A stretch of 6,603 nucleotides of DNA from an uncultured Ruminococcus sp. Its GTDB lineage: Bacteria > Bacillota > Clostridia > Oscillospirales > Ruminococcaceae. The notes beneath the pieces were generated by a model. That model did no database searches. It saw nothing but the letters and a program-made list of their open reading frames with translations, and was not told the DNA's origin. The stretch lies in NCBI GenBank assembly GCA_945876155.1, contig CAMCMW010000084.1:1-6603 (forward strand). Direction: 5' to 3'. The position numbers were made by a program, and so were the translations under genes. Shown here in pieces: positions 4,807 to 6,603 of the stretch (position 1 is the first letter of the stretch; each line of letters opens with the position of its first letter).

Positions 4807-4837
4807 AAAAAGAAAAATGCGCACCGTCTGGTACGCA
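4807..4837 (-). terminator. Intrinsic terminator of the 408-residue gene
   Basis: Directly after the TAA, the leftward RNA folds TGCGTACC with GGTGCGCA (4837-4818, one G-U pair, 4-nt loop) and runs into a T-rich tract (A-rich on plus, 4807-4817). There is no space between stop codon and stem, so the transcription unit ends tightly with the gene. Confidence 0.88.
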
Positions 4838-6064
4838 TTATTTTATAAGGTCTTCAGCAGAATCTACCATCATGTATTTTATCCTGTCCTCCATTGCACT
4901 TGTAAGATAAAGCTTTGCAAAAAGCAGTCCTTTTTTCTTGTCAGGGGACAGCTTTTCAGCGTCGGCAAGGCGGTAAAATTCCTCCACATATTTCTGTGTA
5001 TCTTCCTCGTTGTACACAGCGTTTACAAACTCCTTGAACAGGTCGAAATGATTGTCAAGGGTGTTGTCAAAGGCAATTTCCATAACCGGATTTTCCTCAA
5101 CAAAGTCACCGAAATAAGGAATACTGTTAAAGAACCAGCTTTTGAATCCGTAGTATTTCAAAATAGTCCGTTTCATCTGCATTGGAATCGGTTCGTTGGG
5201 CTGACAGTTTTCGTGATACCACTCGCTGAGATTTGAGAGATTGGCAAAGCAGTAATCAGAAAAGCCGATATCCACTTCCGGGTCGTCGGAATAGTGCCGC
5301 TGTAACTGTTCGTACAGTTCAAGATAAGACTGGTAAGTATCGAAATTCTTGCCGTTGTCGTCGTAAATCTTGTACTCCTTATACTTGAAAACGTCTTTGA
5401 GATTAGGGGTGTAGTCCGTCCTTTCAAGCATCATCTTGTGCTTGCGGCTGAGTACTGCACTGTAAACATAAGGCTTGACAGATTTCAGCAGTTGGTTGGA
5501 ATTTACCAGCCGGACAAGTTCTCCCACGTTGTTGAGATAGAGATTGTTCTTGTAGCCGTACTTGTAGATAAACCCGTGTTCAAGGGACATTTTGTAAAGG
5601 TTAGCCTGTTCTTCAAGGTCAGCTTTTTCAGTGGGACTTTTCTTTATGGACTTTACAAGATTTTCAAGGCGGCTTCTGTATACGGGCAATCCCTGCAGAT
5701 ATGCCATAAGTTCTTCAACCTTGTCCTTTATATCCAGCCAGCAGAGTATCATCTGCTCCTTGTCGGTAATGTTCTCAAACAGCAGAATCCTGTCATTTAC
5801 TGCCATACTGTATAGCCGGAACATACCCTCGTCCCTGTAAAAATCAGTCTGCTTGCAGATGTCTATCAGAATTACTTCGGGTATCTCACTGTCAATGCCG
5901 TGACTTTTCAGCAGGCTGTAAAACTCGTTTTTGTACTCACAGGCTTTCTGGTACGCCTCGTCAAATGTCAGTCCTATGGCTTTCAGACGCTTTTTTGTAG
6001 GAACATAATTGTCCGCCGCCTCTTTTATAAATTTGTATATTTCGTAATCTTCGTCGTATTCCAC
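4838..6064 (-). CDS. Unrecognised 408-residue soluble protein, single-gene unit
   Basis: I recognise no family or catalytic motif. The protein starts at GTG (6064-6062), with GGAGGT at 6076-6071, 6 nt before it. It is rich in Tyr, Asp, Glu, Lys and Leu, looks mainly alpha-helical and soluble, and lacks a signal peptide or membrane segment. Notable stretches are KRLKAIGLTFDEAYQKACEY (25-44), the Tyr/Asn-rich KYGYKNNLYLNNVGELV in the middle, and KYYGFKSWFFNSIPYFGDF (about 305-325), the most aromatic and distinctive part. It has its own promoter (6086-6114) and a terminator flush with its stop, so it is monocistronic. A 17-bp direct repeat lies outside both ends. That layout fits an acquired cargo or defence-type gene, but the function is unknown. 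Confidence 0.85.
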   Translation of the reverse strand: MEYDEDYEIYKFIKEAADNYVPTKKRLKAIGLTFDEAYQKACEYKNEFYSLLKSHGIDSEIPEVILIDICKQTDFYRDEGMFRLYSMAVNDRILLFENITDKEQMILCWLDIKDKVEELMAYLQGLPVYRSRLENLVKSIKKSPTEKADLEEQANLYKMSLEHGFIYKYGYKNNLYLNNVGELVRLVNSNQLLKSVKPYVYSAVLSRKHKMMLERTDYTPNLKDVFKYKEYKIYDDNGKNFDTYQSYLELYEQLQRHYSDDPEVDIGFSDYCFANLSNLSEWYHENCQPNEPIPMQMKRTILKYYGFKSWFFNSIPYFGDFVEENPVMEIAFDNTLDNHFDLFKEFVNAVYNEEDTQKYVEEFYRLADAEKLSPDKKKGLLFAKLYLTSAMEDRIKYMMVDSAEDLIK

Positions 6065-6085
6065 AGTTCCACCTCCGTTTTTATT

Positions 6086-6114
6086 ATCATATCACACTTT
6101 TACCGCAGTGTAAA
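6086..6114 (-). promoter_or_regulatory. Promoter of the 408-residue gene
   Basis: On the minus strand, TTTACA (-35, 6114-6109, 5 of 6), a 17-bp spacer and TATGAT (-10, 6091-6086, 5 of 6) lie 22 bp upstream of the GTG start. The -35 box directly abuts the second copy of the 17-bp repeat and its T-rich edge. Confidence 0.75.
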
Positions 6115-6118
6115 CAAA

Positions 6119-6135
6119 AACAGTTACCGGATTTT
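6119..6135 (+). repeat. 17-bp direct repeat, copy 2
   Basis: Identical to 4759-4775. Its first 12 bases can pair imperfectly with CCGGGTAATGTT at 6192-6203, across a 61-nt loop, and on the minus strand a T-rich run follows (6118-6111). This could be a decayed or unusual terminator for the leftward XRE gene. I see no gene in 6115-6208. Confidence 0.65.
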
Positions 6136-6208
6136 GCGGGAAATAAGGAATTACTTTTTCGAGAACCTGACTGTAAATATCATCTTCAACGCCGGGTAAT
6201 GTTCAGAA

Positions 6209-6547
6209 TTATACGATGTCTTTTTCCAAAGCCAGTTTTTCAATTTCTTCATTAACTATTCGTTCAAAGTCACAGATGACTTTATATTTGGCTCGTTCAG
6301 GGGTTTTCTGGTATATTTTAATGAGATTTAACTCGTCCTCTTTTAAATTGGTACGAAATTCGCCGAAAACGATATAATCAATAGATGTATTCAGATAATC
6401 AGCAATTTTCGCAAGTACATCGCCTTTAGGAAGCTGTCCTTTTTTCCAGTTTCCGGTACTTCCGGTGCTTAACCCAAGAGTTTTCAGCATATTGGAAACA
6501 GATGTCCCTTGTTTCTTACATAATTGTTGTAATCTTTCATAAAACAT
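6209..6547 (-). CDS. XRE-family helix-turn-helix regulator, phage-repressor type
   Basis: This 112-residue protein starts MFYERLQQLCKKQGTSVSNM. An HTH domain covers about residues 3-62, with recognition helix around LSTGSTGNWKKGQLPKGDVL, followed by KIADYLNTSIDYIVFGE, the typical end of small Firmicute phage-type repressors. The C-terminal 45 residues are helical and charged (KEDELNLIKIYQKTPERAKY...). The start at 6547 is chosen because AGGAGG (6563-6558) lies 10 nt upstream; an in-frame ATG at 6577 would put that site inside the gene. Its organisation parallels the regulator at 4363, including the '(D/Y)-x-x-FGE' end of the HTH domain. Its target is unclear: it could act on the 408-residue gene, itself, or genes beyond the window. 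Confidence 0.88.
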   Translation of the reverse strand: MFYERLQQLCKKQGTSVSNMLKTLGLSTGSTGNWKKGQLPKGDVLAKIADYLNTSIDYIVFGEFRTNLKEDELNLIKIYQKTPERAKYKVICDFERIVNEEIEKLALEKDIV

Positions 6548-6557
6548 ACAAAATCCG

Positions 6558-6563
6558 CCTCCT
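6558..6563 (-). promoter_or_regulatory. Ribosome binding site that sets the XRE start at 6547
   Basis: On the minus strand AGGAGG at 6563-6558 stands 10 nt before the ATG at 6547. It lies inside the frame if the upstream ATG at 6577 is used, so the shorter 112-residue form is preferred. Confidence 0.75.
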
Positions 6564-6603
6564 GTATTTATGCACAATTACAAATCACTCATTAAAATGA
6601 TGA

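Noticed and set aside
4817..6199. Several plus-strand open frames opposite the 408-residue gene (4817-5236, 5438-5815, 5900-6199)
   Set aside because: They are antisense shadows: hydrophobic, Phe/Val-rich translations, no Shine-Dalgarno sequences, and opposite a gene with a clear promoter and terminator.
6577..6577. Upstream ATG at 6577 as start of the second XRE gene
   Set aside because: It would encode ten extra residues over the AGGAGG ribosome site; the start at 6547 begins directly at the HTH domain.
6585..6603. Short inverted repeat TCATT-AA-AATGA at the window edge as an operator
   Set aside because: The arms are only 5 bp in AT-rich DNA and the flanking sequence is cut off, so chance occurrence cannot be excluded.

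Overview
The window looks like an accessory region of a low-GC Gram-positive gut bacterium of the Clostridia, most likely a Ruminococcus-type Oscillospirales. This is inferred from the strong AGGAGG-type ribosome sites, the AT-rich intergenic DNA, and the DUF960, amidoligase and class II amidotransferase genes, a combination I associate with mobile elements of Clostridia. There is no rRNA, tRNA, CRISPR array, transposase or integrase in view.

Left part, plus strand (1-1867): the tail of an unrecognised gene is followed by an intact DUF960 gene (101-382). After a 9-bp hairpin comes a two-gene cassette coupled by a TAATG stop/start. The first gene is a zinc-finger plus amidoligase (PF12224-like) protein and the second a class II glutamine amidotransferase. 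Both are broken in the same way: a recognisable N-terminal part is joined to a recognisable C-terminal part in another frame, and the conserved middle is missing. The pathway is therefore probably dead here.

Central part, minus strand (4195 down to 1876): a tight six-gene operon encodes two Cys-rich mini-proteins, three soluble helical proteins with no family I recognise, and a 48-residue Cys-rich mini-protein. It has a perfect-consensus TTGACA-17-TATAAT promoter (4255-4283) and ends at a hairpin (1828-1865) shared with the converging amidotransferase unit. An XRE-family regulator (4363-4695) is transcribed divergently from the same 167-bp spacer. That spacer contains two inverted repeats placed like operators, one over each promoter. 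Regulator plus operon is the best candidate in the window for an undescribed system, but its function is unknown.

Right part, minus strand (4838-6064): a single 408-residue unrecognised protein starts at GTG and has its own promoter and an immediate terminator. A 17-bp direct repeat (4759-4775 and 6119-6135) lies on either side of it, so it looks like a self-contained cargo gene. A second XRE-type regulator (6209-6547) closes the window.
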